From Pseudomonadota bacterium (GTDB taxonomy: Bacteria; Myxococcota_A; Polyangia; Haliangiales; Haliangiaceae), in the NCBI GenBank assembly GCA_023430775.1, contig JAEYYY010000812.1, positions 1 through 9,095 on the forward strand: 9,095 nt of DNA. The letters run 5' to 3'. The notes beneath the pieces are model-generated. The model did not search any database, was not told the origin of the DNA, and worked only from the letters and a program-made list of their open reading frames with translations. Shown in pieces: positions 1 through 8,331 of this stretch (its first letter is position 1; every line of letters begins with the position of its first letter). A program made the translations under genes and the position numbers.

Positions 1-591
1 GAAGCCGCCCATTGCGGCATGCATCGGCCGGCAACGCGAACGCGGCGGCCTCGCACTCGCGCAGCTTCGCGTCGAGCTCGACGGCGCCGCGCTTCACCGC
101 GCTCGCGGGGTTGTTGAGCTCGTGGGCGAGACCGGCGGCGATCCGGCCGAGCCCGGCGAGCGTGTCCTGCTGGCGGAGCACCGCCTCGGTGTTGCCGAGG
201 CGCGTGGCCATCGTGCGCAGGATCGCGAGCGTCGCGTTCGGGCTGGCGCGCAGCAGGTCGTGGATCGCGGCGACGTCGACGACGATCAACCGGGTATCGG
301 TGCGCGCGGTCACGGTCGCGGTGCGCGGACGATCCTCGAGCACGCTGAGCTCGCCCAGCAGATCGCCGGGCCCGCAGGTGTTGAGCACGATCGGCGCGCC
401 GCTGCCGCGCTTGGTCACCGTCAGCTCGCCGCGGTCGACGAGGTAGAGCGCATCCGGCGGCGTGCCCTCCTCGATCACGCGGGTACCGGCGGGGACGTCG
501 CGGAAGCTCGCGCGCGCGGCGATCCGCTCGAGATCGGGTGCCGGCAGCTCCGCGAACAGCGGCACCTCGCGCAGCGCTGCGTGCAGGTCAC

Positions 592-595
<4 letters not shown>
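1..595 (-). CDS. cyclic-nucleotide-binding-domain sensor histidine kinase (3' part outside window)
   Basis: Soluble sensor kinase expected to sense a cyclic nucleotide and phosphorylate a response regulator. The 198 visible residues start MSDLHAALREVPLFAELPAP. Residues about 10-130 form a CRP-type cyclic-nucleotide-binding domain. Its phosphate-binding cassette reads GELSVLEDRPRTATV (81-95), with the expected Glu82 and Arg91. An H-box follows, GLAHELNNPASAVKR (155-169), with His158 as the phosphoacceptor. The HATPase domain lies beyond base 1. No membrane segment is seen in the visible part. The ATG at 595-593 overlaps the TGA of the upstream response-regulator/flavoprotein gene (ATGA, 592-595), which fixes the start and implies translational coupling. 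No strong Shine-Dalgarno is visible, which fits coupling. By context its partner is the receiver domain of that neighbour and its ligand may come from the cyclase two genes upstream; both are inference. A cassette of this kind does not prove cAMP binding. Confidence 0.9.
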
Positions 596-2270
<1,675 letters not shown>

Positions 2271-2274
<4 letters not shown>

Positions 2275-4022
2275 TGGGCCTTTCCTTTGAGCACGCACAT
2301 CCGCAGGTTGCCGAACCCCTTGGCCGCGGGAATGTCGCCGACGTAATCGCACGCGAACTTGTCGGCACCGAGCGCGAGCGCCGCCGCGAACGGCTCGGTG
2401 ACGAACACCTCGCCCTCGGGCGTCACCGGTTCGATCCGCGCGGTGCGGGTGACGTGGCTGCCGAAGAACGAGCGCTGCTTGATCACCGGGTCGAAGCAAT
2501 CGAACACCGGGCCGACGTGACCGGCGAGGCGCAGACCCATCGGGCGCAGGCCGACACGCGCGGGATCGAGCGCGCGGATCGCGGCCTGTAGCTTCGACGC
2601 GCAGCGCGCCGCATCACCGGCCGTGGGCAGCACGAGGTAGAGGCCATCGCCCCAGGTGTTGCGGATGTCGACCTCGCACTCGTCGAGGACGCGGCCGCAC
2701 GCGCCGAGGACGTAGTCGACGAACTTCGGGACGTCGCGCTCGCGCAGCTTCGAGAAGCCCTTGATGTCGCCGAACAGGATCGCCTTGACGTGCATCGGCG
2801 AGGTCGGTGCGGCGATCGGTCCGGCATCGGGAAGATGCGCGCCGTCGGTGATCTCGATGACGTCGGTGGGCAGCCCGCGCTTGTTCCAGGTCGCGATGTC
2901 GGCGCCGGTGCCGGCGAGCCCGCGCGCCGGCTTGCCATCCCAGACGGCGATCTGCACCGCGTGCGTGGCGAGGAAGCCCGCGCGCAGCAGCGCGAGACCC
3001 ATCGCGAGCTGGCCGCCGTACGCGAACAGCGCGTCGGTGTCCTCGGTGGAGGCGTCGAGCGTGCCGTAGGCGATGCTCGACGCCCGCTGCATGCACGCCT
3101 CGAAGCGGGTCACCCAACCGTCGCCGGCCGGTGCCACCGACGTGCGCACGAACTGCTCGGCCTCGAACGGCAACACCACGTGGAGCTCGGCCTGGCGGGC
3201 GAGCAGCGCCTCCGCGAACAGGATGTCGGCGCCCGAGGCGAGCGAGCCGAAGCCGTAGCCGACGTCGCGCCGCGCGAGCGCCGCCGCGATCTCCGAGGCG
3301 ATCCGCGCCTCCGAGCCGGCGGCGAAGCGGTTGCCGATCATGTGCCCGCTGAAGTGGATCACCGCCGGCGGACGAAGCGCCTCGATCAGCTCGGGGTCAT
3401 CGCCGCGCGTGGCGCACACCAGGGCGAGCTGCTTGCGCGTCGACGCCAGCGCGGCGTGATCGTTCGGGTTGGCCTGGCGCGCGGCGATCAGGTGCGCGCG
3501 CGCGGCATCGAGGCGGCCGAGCACCAGCGCGGCCTCGGCGGCGGTGGCGGCGCGCCAGTACGCGTCGAGCGCGTCACCGCCGGGTGTCTCGCCGGCGGTC
3601 AGCGCGAGCGCGCGCTCCGCGAGGGCGGTGGCCTGCTCGCGATCGCCGGCGATCAGGTGCAGCGTGGCGGCGTTGATCGCCGGATACGACGCGCCGTTCT
3701 TCGCGTGCAGCGCCGCATAACGAGAAGCCGCCTCGCGGGCGAGCTCGAGGCGCGCGTCGCCGGTGGCGGCGAGTGCCTCGTCCTTGCACAGCCGGGCGTC
3801 GAGCGCGATCAGCTCGTCGTTGCGCAGGCCGATCGAGGCGAGCATCGAGCGGGCTCCGGATGTGGCCCCGCTGCGGGCGAGCGCGAGCACGGCGCGATGG
3901 GCGAGGGCGAGATCACCCGGATGCTCCTCGAGACCGCGCCGCGCCAGATCGAACGCACCGAGAAAGTCACCGCGCGCCTCGGCACCGCGCACGCGCGACA
4001 GCAATAGGGCAGCGGCATCCAT
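2271..4022 (-). CDS. TPR/DUF4071-like + SLOG-like + class III nucleotide cyclase
   Basis: A 583-residue protein with no signal peptide or membrane helix. Residues about 5-207 are helical TPR-like. The part around 150-203 (DAYWRAATAAEAALVLGR ... STRKQLALV) resembles the DUF4071/TRAFs-binding repeat region. Residues about 220-365 look like a Rossmann-type SLOG-like ligand domain: IHFSGHM, then a SLASGADILFAEALL segment ending in HVVLPF. Residues about 411-575 are a class III adenylate/guanylate cyclase domain: FGDIKGF with metal Asp419, NTWGDG with metal Asp459, and FFGSHVTRTARIEP containing Arg529. The transition-state Asn position is Thr525, and the purine-selecting Lys/Asp positions appear to be Asn455 and Ser518, so the product cannot be predicted and activity is not certain. 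Both metal aspartates are present. The ATG at 4022 has no strong Shine-Dalgarno and lies 36 bases after the biotin carboxylase stop. The downstream ATGA overlap couples it to the response-regulator fusion. Inferred role: ligand-gated cyclase feeding the cyclic-nucleotide-binding kinase. Confidence 0.87.
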
Positions 4023-4058
4023 CGCGCTGGCGACTGTACTAGCAGCGTGCCCTGCCGA

Positions 4059-5417
4059 CTACGGCCAGCCCGGAATCGCGCGCGTGTCGTAATCGCCGGC
4101 CGCGAACGCCGGGCTGGCGAGGATCGCCTGGTGCATCGGGATCGTCGTCGGCACGCCCTCGACGCGAAAGCTCGCGAGCGCGGCCTGCATGCGCGCGACC
4201 GCATCCGCGCGATCGTGGCCCCGCACGATCAGCTTCGCGATCAGCGAGTCGTAAAACGGCGGCACCACGTAACCGGGCACGACGTGGGTGTCGACGCGGA
4301 TGCCGTCGCCGCTCGGCGGCTGCCACGTGGTGATCGTCCCGGGTGCGGGCTTGAAGCCATCGCGCGGATCCTCGGCGTTGATCCGGCACTCGATGACATG
4401 ACCCTGGAGCGGGATCGAGTCCTGCGTCCAGGTGAGCGGCCTGCCGGCGGCGATCTCGAGCTGTGCGATCACCAGATCCTTGCCGGTGCGTTCCTCGCTC
4501 ACCGTGTGCTCGACCTGGAGGCGGCAGTTCATCTCCATGAACCGCGGCACGCCCTGATCGAACAGCATCTCCATCGTGCCGGCACCGACGTACCCGATCC
4601 GCGCGGCGGCACGTGCCGCGGCATTGCACGTCTCGGCGCGCAGCTCCGCCGACAGCACCGGCGACGGACTCTCTTCGATCAGCTTCTGATGCGAGCGCTG
4701 CACCGTGCAGTCGCGCTCGCCGAGGTGGACGGCGCGGCCGTACTTGTCGGCGAACACCTGGACCTCGATGTGATGCCCACCCTCGATCAACCTCTCGAGG
4801 AACACGCGATCGCCGCCGAACGCCGCCCGCGCCTCGGCCTGCGCTTCTCCGTAGGCGGTCTCGACCTCGGCGGCGCTGCGCGCGATCCGCATGCCGCGCC
4901 CACCGCCGCCGTTCTCGGCCTTGAACAGCACCGGGAAGCCGACCTCGGCGGCCACCGTCTTCGCCTGCTCGACCGAGGCGAGCACGCCGTCGCTGCCGGG
5001 GATCAGGTGCAAGCCCGACGCGCGCATCGCGGCCTTCGCCCGGGTCTTGCTGCCCATCAGCGCGGTGACATGCGGAGGTGGTCCGACGAAGGTGACGCCG
5101 TGCTGCGCGCACAGCGTGGCGAGCAGCGGGTTCTCCGACAAGAAGCCCCAGCCTGGATGCAGCGCCGAGCACCGGGTCTGGACCGCCGCCTGCACCACGC
5201 GCTCGACGTCGAGATACGACTGCGCCGCGCGCGCCGGGCCGAGCACCACGACCTCGCGGCCCTGGGTGTAGGGCGCCGAGCGATCCGCCTCGCTGACGGC
5301 GAACACGGGCACGATGCCGAGGGCGTCACAGGCTCGCGCGATGCGGACGGCGACTTCCCCGCGATTGGCGACCAGCAGGCGATGAAACAGCGGTGGCACC
5401 GCGACGGACGCTAACAC
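4059..5417 (-). CDS. accC: biotin carboxylase (AccC-type, stand-alone)
   Basis: ATP-grasp enzyme that carboxylates biotin on a carrier protein using bicarbonate and ATP, the first half-reaction of acetyl-/acyl-CoA carboxylase. From the GTG at 5417 it has 452 residues, close to E. coli AccC (449). It has N-terminal LLVANRGEVAVRIARACDALG, Lys124, Lys166, the glycine loop NGGGGRGM (169-176), His216, HQKLIEESPSP with His243/Lys245, Glu283, the MEMNCRLQVEH signature (294-304) and Arg345. These match E. coli K116, K159, H209, H236/K238, E276, E288 and R338, so it looks active. It ends after the biotin carboxylase C-terminal domain: no biotin-carrier domain, and no carrier or carboxyltransferase gene in the window. 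The start is uncertain. GTG at 5417 has GAGAA about 6 bases upstream and is preferred; GTG at 5399 is possible; an ATG at 5522 would run into the divergent PAP2 gene. It could serve acetyl-CoA or another acyl-CoA carboxylase, so the symbol is provisional. Confidence 0.93.
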   Translation of the reverse strand: MLASVAVPPLFHRLLVANRGEVAVRIARACDALGIVPVFAVSEADRSAPYTQGREVVVLGPARAAQSYLDVERVVQAAVQTRCSALHPGWGFLSENPLLATLCAQHGVTFVGPPPHVTALMGSKTRAKAAMRASGLHLIPGSDGVLASVEQAKTVAAEVGFPVLFKAENGGGGRGMRIARSAAEVETAYGEAQAEARAAFGGDRVFLERLIEGGHHIEVQVFADKYGRAVHLGERDCTVQRSHQKLIEESPSPVLSAELRAETCNAAARAAARIGYVGAGTMEMLFDQGVPRFMEMNCRLQVEHTVSEERTGKDLVIAQLEIAAGRPLTWTQDSIPLQGHVIECRINAEDPRDGFKPAPGTITTWQPPSGDGIRVDTHVVPGYVVPPFYDSLIAKLIVRGHDRADAVARMQAALASFRVEGVPTTIPMHQAILASPAFAAGDYDTRAIPGWP

Positions 5418-5445
5418 AGCCGGTTCTCGGGTACCGTAGATCACG
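5418..5445. promoter_or_regulatory. very short divergent intergenic region between accC-like gene and PAP2 gene
   Basis: Only 28 bases separate the preferred GTG starts of the two divergent genes, or 46 if the carboxylase starts at 5399. Both promoters must therefore sit partly inside the opposite coding region, or one transcript must be leaderless or very short-leadered. The stretch contains the palindrome GGTACC and, on the minus strand, GAGAA, which could be the carboxylase ribosome site. I see no convincing -10/-35 pair on either strand. Confidence 0.35.
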
Positions 5446-6252
5446 GTGGCCCGCGCACTGGCGATGTTGTTGCTGATCGCCTCGCTGGGGACGGCAAGTG
5501 CCGATCCGAGCGAACGCAGCAATCGCGTGCGCGCGTGGAACCTGGCGCCGTTCGCCGCGGGTGGCGCGTTCTATCTCGTCCTCGAGCTCGGCCTCAAGGA
5601 CGCGCTGATGGCCGAGGAGTGCCGGTGGTGTCGCGCGAACGCGTTCGACGCTCGGCTGCGTCACGCCGGCAAGTGGGACAACGTCGAGCGCGCCGCTTCG
5701 ATCAGCAACGCCACCGGCTACTTCGGTTCGCCGGCGTTCGCGATCGGCACGCTGCTGCTGTCGTCGATCGACAATCCCGATGCGCGGCGCTCGTTCGACG
5801 ACGCGATCCCGGTGATGCAGGCCGCCGTCGTCACCGGCATCCTCAATCAAGCCTCGAAGCTGTTGTTCGTGCGGCGACGGCCGTACGCCGAGTTCAAGGG
5901 GCGCGCCACGCGCGGCAAGAACGATGTCAACGCGTCGTTCTTCTCGGGCCACACCAGCCTCGCGTTCACGATGGTGGCGTCCGCCGGCACGGTGGCGACG
6001 CTGCGCGATTACAAGACCGCGCCGGTGATCTGGATCGGCGGTGGCTTGATCGCGCTCACCACAGGCTATCTGCGCATCGCCGCCGATGCGCACTACGCGA
6101 CCGATGTCATCACCGGTGCCGCGATCGGCTCGATCGTCGGCGTCGCGATCCCGCTGCTCTTCCACCAGGAAGTGCTGACCGACGAGGAAGGGGTCGCGCG
6201 TACCAGGAGCGACCGTACGTTCATGCTGTCGCTCGGGAGCTGGCGCTTCTGA
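5446..6252 (+). CDS. PAP2-superfamily phosphatase, exported/membrane
   Basis: A 268-residue phosphatidic-acid-phosphatase type 2 family protein. These hydrolyse phosphate monoesters or pyrophosphates of lipids such as undecaprenyl pyrophosphate, phosphatidate or lipid A. The N-terminus MARALAMLLLIASLGTASA looks like a signal peptide cleaved after ASA (19). All three motifs are present: KLLFVRRRP (138-146, the KX6RP motif), FSGHTS (166-171, catalytic His169) and LRIAADAHYATD (209-220, Arg210, His216, Asp220). Motif 2 has Phe where the consensus has Pro, and motif 3 has Leu in place of Ser. Several hydrophobic segments lie around 35-50, 93-107, 122-137, 171-184, 193-207 and 221-239. A short CRWC (59-62) may form an extracytoplasmic disulfide. 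Start GTG at 5446; an internal ATG at 5464 would remove the basic n-region of the signal. It diverges from the carboxylase and converges on the peroxiredoxin operon, 75 bases away. Substrate cannot be told from sequence. Confidence 0.9.
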   Translation: MARALAMLLLIASLGTASADPSERSNRVRAWNLAPFAAGGAFYLVLELGLKDALMAEECRWCRANAFDARLRHAGKWDNVERAASISNATGYFGSPAFAIGTLLLSSIDNPDARRSFDDAIPVMQAAVVTGILNQASKLLFVRRRPYAEFKGRATRGKNDVNASFFSGHTSLAFTMVASAGTVATLRDYKTAPVIWIGGGLIALTTGYLRIAADAHYATDVITGAAIGSIVGVAIPLLFHQEVLTDEEGVARTRSDRTFMLSLGSWRF

Positions 6253-6327
6253 GCTACTTGCCTCGTTCCGGCTCGCGTTCGCTCCTCTCCCTCGCCACCC
6301 ACCTCCCCCTCGGAGCTCACCTCGCCT

Positions 6328-6810
6328 TCACTTGCCGAGCTTGGTGAGGCACGCCTCGGCGCTCGACACCTCGAACTTGCCAGACGCCTCGATCTCGGCC
6401 GACTTCACGGTGCCGTCCTCGATCATGAACAGCGCGCGGCGGGCGCGCAGGCCCATGCCGGGGATGTCGTAGTCGATGCCGAGCGCCTTGCTGAACGTGC
6501 CGCTACCGTCGGCGAGCATGACGATCTTGCCGAGCGCGTCGTGCTGCTCCGCCCACGCCTTCATCACGAACGCGTCGTTGACCGACAGGCACGCGACCAT
6601 GTCGATGCCCTGCGCCTTGAGCTCGGGCAGCTTGGCCACGAAGCCGGGGAGGTGCTTCGCGCTGCAGGTCGGCGTGAAGGCGCCGGGGAGCGAGAACATC
6701 GCGACCTTCTTGCCGGCAAACAGCGCGGCCGGGTCGACGTCGGAGCTCCCTTCCGGCGTCGCTTGCTTGATGGTGACCGAGGGAATCTTCTGTCCAACGC
6801 TGATCGTCAT
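6328..6810 (-). CDS. Prx5-type peroxiredoxin (thiol peroxidase)
   Basis: A 160-residue peroxiredoxin of the Prx5/type II family, which reduces H2O2 and organic hydroperoxides through a peroxidatic cysteine. The signature PGAFTPTCSAKHLPGF (42-57) contains peroxidatic Cys49 and Thr46, with family-typical ACLSVNDAFVMKAW (73-86) and RARRALFMIEDG (122-133). Length fits the family. Two other cysteines, Cys74 and Cys154, are present. Cys154 lies near the C-terminus, the region where human PRDX5 carries its resolving cysteine, so an atypical 2-Cys mechanism is possible; otherwise it is 1-Cys, recycled by glutathione, glutaredoxin or thioredoxin. No signal peptide, so cytoplasmic. The ATG at 6810-6808 overlaps the TGA of the lipoprotein gene (ATGA, 6807-6810), which fixes the start. 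It is the last gene of the tcdA-lipoprotein-prx run. No clear terminator is visible in the 75 bases before the converging PAP2 gene. Confidence 0.94.
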   Translation of the reverse strand: MTISVGQKIPSVTIKQATPEGSSDVDPAALFAGKKVAMFSLPGAFTPTCSAKHLPGFVAKLPELKAQGIDMVACLSVNDAFVMKAWAEQHDALGKIVMLADGSGTFSKALGIDYDIPGMGLRARRALFMIEDGTVKSAEIEASGKFEVSSAEACLTKLGK

Positions 6811-7361
6811 GGCGACGACTTAACACAGGCCGTCTTCGCGATCGCGCACGCGTGCTGAAACCTCGCGGCGTCGGTCCGGAGTGTGGCACTGGCGACCGCG
6901 AAGGCGGCATCGCGGCACGTCTTCGACGGCGCCGGAACATCGATGGTCTCGCCGCAGCTCGCATCCATCGCGTCGACGCGCGCGCGCACGATCCGGTCGA
7001 TCCCGACGAGCGCGTACCAGCGTTCGCCATCGGGCACGAACACGGCGTCGACCCCGGCGACGACCTCGCTCGGAAACAGCGCCGGCAACAGCCAGCGCGC
7101 ACGCGCCTGGTTGGGAGTCAAAGCAGGATCACCGGCGAAGTGGCGGCGCGTCACCCGCGGTTCACCGCCGAGCGCTGGTGGTGCGAAGCTGCGCGCGTAG
7201 TCGTCGTACAGCGGGGTGAACGGCGGGACGACGACGCGGTTCCACACCTCGCGCGGCATCGCGAGATCGCGCGGCTCGTCGAGATACGCGGCGAGCGGCA
7301 ACCGCTCCGTGGCTGCTCGTTGACAGCCGAGCAGCAGCACCACGCCGCACAGCGCCTTCAC
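6807..7361 (-). CDS. small lipoprotein of unknown function
   Basis: A 184-residue protein I do not recognise. From the GTG at 7361 the N-terminus is VKALCGVVLLLGCQRAATER, with a basic residue, a short hydrophobic stretch and the lipobox LLGC (10-13), so Cys13 would be lipidated and the protein anchored in the cell envelope. The mature part has four further cysteines (136, 149, 172, 179), clustered in the C-terminal third, which could form two disulfides. No catalytic motif is visible. A WYALVGIDRIVRARVDAMD segment (115-133) looks like a beta strand followed by a helix. The GTG overlaps the tcdA stop (GTGA, 7358-7361) and its own stop overlaps the prx ATG. The same frame stays open upstream to 7655, but that part is Arg-rich shadow sequence inside tcdA. 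The start is supported by the lipobox and the overlap, not by a Shine-Dalgarno, as none is obvious. Confidence 0.82.
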   Translation of the reverse strand: MKALCGVVLLLGCQRAATERLPLAAYLDEPRDLAMPREVWNRVVVPPFTPLYDDYARSFAPPALGGEPRVTRRHFAGDPALTPNQARARWLLPALFPSEVVAGVDAVFVPDGERWYALVGIDRIVRARVDAMDASCGETIDVPAPSKTCRDAAFAVASATLRTDAARFQHACAIAKTACVKSSP

Positions 7362-8212
7362 GAGGGCGGGGTGGTGGCAAACCGGTTCGGGCGCACCTTC
7401 GGGGTCTCGAGCTTCGGCAGCGGTAGCGGCAAGCCGAGCAGCATCTTGATCGCCACCGACGCGCAGGTGGCGCCGAACACCGACGGCACGAAGGCGACCG
7501 AGCCCTCGACGCGGTTCTTGCGCTCGCAATCGTTCATCCCGTTGGCGCCGCCGGGACACACGCACTCGAACGCGCCGTCGTCGTAGGCGAGGCCCTGCGG
7601 CGCGATCGGCATCTCCTCCGAGTACACCGCCCAGACGCCGACCGGCTTCGTGCAATCGAGGTCGTGCTTGCGGCGCAGCGTGCGGCGCAGGTCGCGCGCG
7701 AACGGATCGACGCGGGTCTCGCTGAGATCCGCCACGCGTACCGCCGTCGGATCCATCCGCGCCGCGGCACCCATCGCGGAGACGATGCGAAGCTTGTCGC
7801 GCACCGCGGTGGCGATCAGGTGCATCTTGGCCGCCATGTTGTCGATCGCGTCGACGATCACGTCGGGCTCCGGCGCCAGCAGCCGGGCGGAGGTATCGGC
7901 GTTATAGAAGTCCTGCCGCGCCTCGATCTCGGCATCGGGATTGAGCAGCCGCAGCCGCTCGGCCATCACGTTGACCTTGCTCTTGCCGAGCGTGCCCTTC
8001 ATGGCGTGGAGCTGGCGATTGACGTTGGTGACGCAGATCCGGTCGTAATCGACCAGGATCACGCGGCCGACGCCGCTGCGGACCAGTGCCTCCGCGGCAT
8101 GGGAGCCGACGCCGCCGACGCCGAAGACGGTGACCGTGGACCTCGCGAGGCGGTCGATCCCGGAATCACCGATCAGGCGGGCCGTGCGATCGAAGCGTCG
8201 GTGGGTGGACAT
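7358..8212 (-). CDS. tcdA: tRNA threonylcarbamoyladenosine dehydratase (TcdA/CsdL-like, ThiF/E1 family)
   Basis: A 284-residue E1-like enzyme that uses ATP to dehydrate t6A37 of ANN-decoding tRNAs to the cyclic form ct6A; E. coli TcdA is 268 residues. It begins MSTHRRFDRTARLIGDSGID, then has the nucleotide-binding FGVGGVGSHAAEAL (30-43), DYDRICVTNVNRQ (55-67, with Asp55, Asn65, Arg66), Lys77, VDAIDN (120-125), GAAARMDPT (148-156) and a C-terminal FVPSVFG (241-247). This pattern is characteristic of TcdA rather than ThiF or MoeB, whose paired Zn-binding CxxC motifs are missing. A cysteine-containing insert, ECVCPGGANGMNDCERKNR (216-234), precedes the last helices. The ATG at 8212 is chosen because family homology begins there; the open frame continues to 8389 but would cross the divergent gene start. 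The stop overlaps the GTG of the lipoprotein gene. First gene of the operon. Confidence 0.92.
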   Translation of the reverse strand: MSTHRRFDRTARLIGDSGIDRLARSTVTVFGVGGVGSHAAEALVRSGVGRVILVDYDRICVTNVNRQLHAMKGTLGKSKVNVMAERLRLLNPDAEIEARQDFYNADTSARLLAPEPDVIVDAIDNMAAKMHLIATAVRDKLRIVSAMGAAARMDPTAVRVADLSETRVDPFARDLRRTLRRKHDLDCTKPVGVWAVYSEEMPIAPQGLAYDDGAFECVCPGGANGMNDCERKNRVEGSVAFVPSVFGATCASVAIKMLLGLPLPLPKLETPKVRPNRFATTPPS

Positions 8213-8331
8213 CGCCGCGCATTGTTCACCGAACCGCGCGGTCGGCCAAGGCGAAAATCCTACACGTGCACACACCACGAGTGTTCGGCAGGATAGAGCG
8301 GTCTGATGCTCGACGGTGATACCCTCGGATC
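8213..8331. promoter_or_regulatory. divergent intergenic region between tcdA and RCC1-lipoprotein gene
   Basis: These 119 bases are the only space for promoters of both the tcdA operon (minus) and the RCC1 lipoprotein (plus). The part around 8255-8285 is lower in GC than its surroundings. On the minus strand it holds TAGGAT, a weak -10-like hexamer (4 of 6 to TATAAT) about 50 bases before the tcdA ATG, with no good -35. The plus strand has no clear sigma-70 hexamers and no strong ribosome site before the GTG at 8332. A CACGTG palindrome is present but too short to call an operator. Confidence 0.4.

Noticed and set aside
2790..4007. Plus-strand open frame of 405 codons opposite the cyclase gene
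   Set aside because: Low-complexity Arg/Ala/Gly composition with no domain; shadow of the minus-strand cyclase gene.
4047..5414. Plus-strand open frame of 455 codons opposite the biotin carboxylase
   Set aside because: The carboxylase frame matches all catalytic residues; the opposite frame is compositional shadow.
5326..6165. Minus-strand open frame of 279 codons opposite the PAP2 gene
   Set aside because: Arg-rich shadow; the plus strand has a signal peptide and all three PAP2 motifs.
6253..6327. Possible bidirectional terminator between the PAP2 and peroxiredoxin genes
   Set aside because: The stretch is pyrimidine-rich on the plus strand and has only short GAGCT/AGCTC matches; I could not find a stable GC stem followed by a T run in either direction.
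8255..8285. Possible sigma-70 promoter for tcdA (TAGGAT on the minus strand)
   Set aside because: Only 4 of 6 matches to the -10 consensus and no matching -35; not strong enough to call as a separate promoter.
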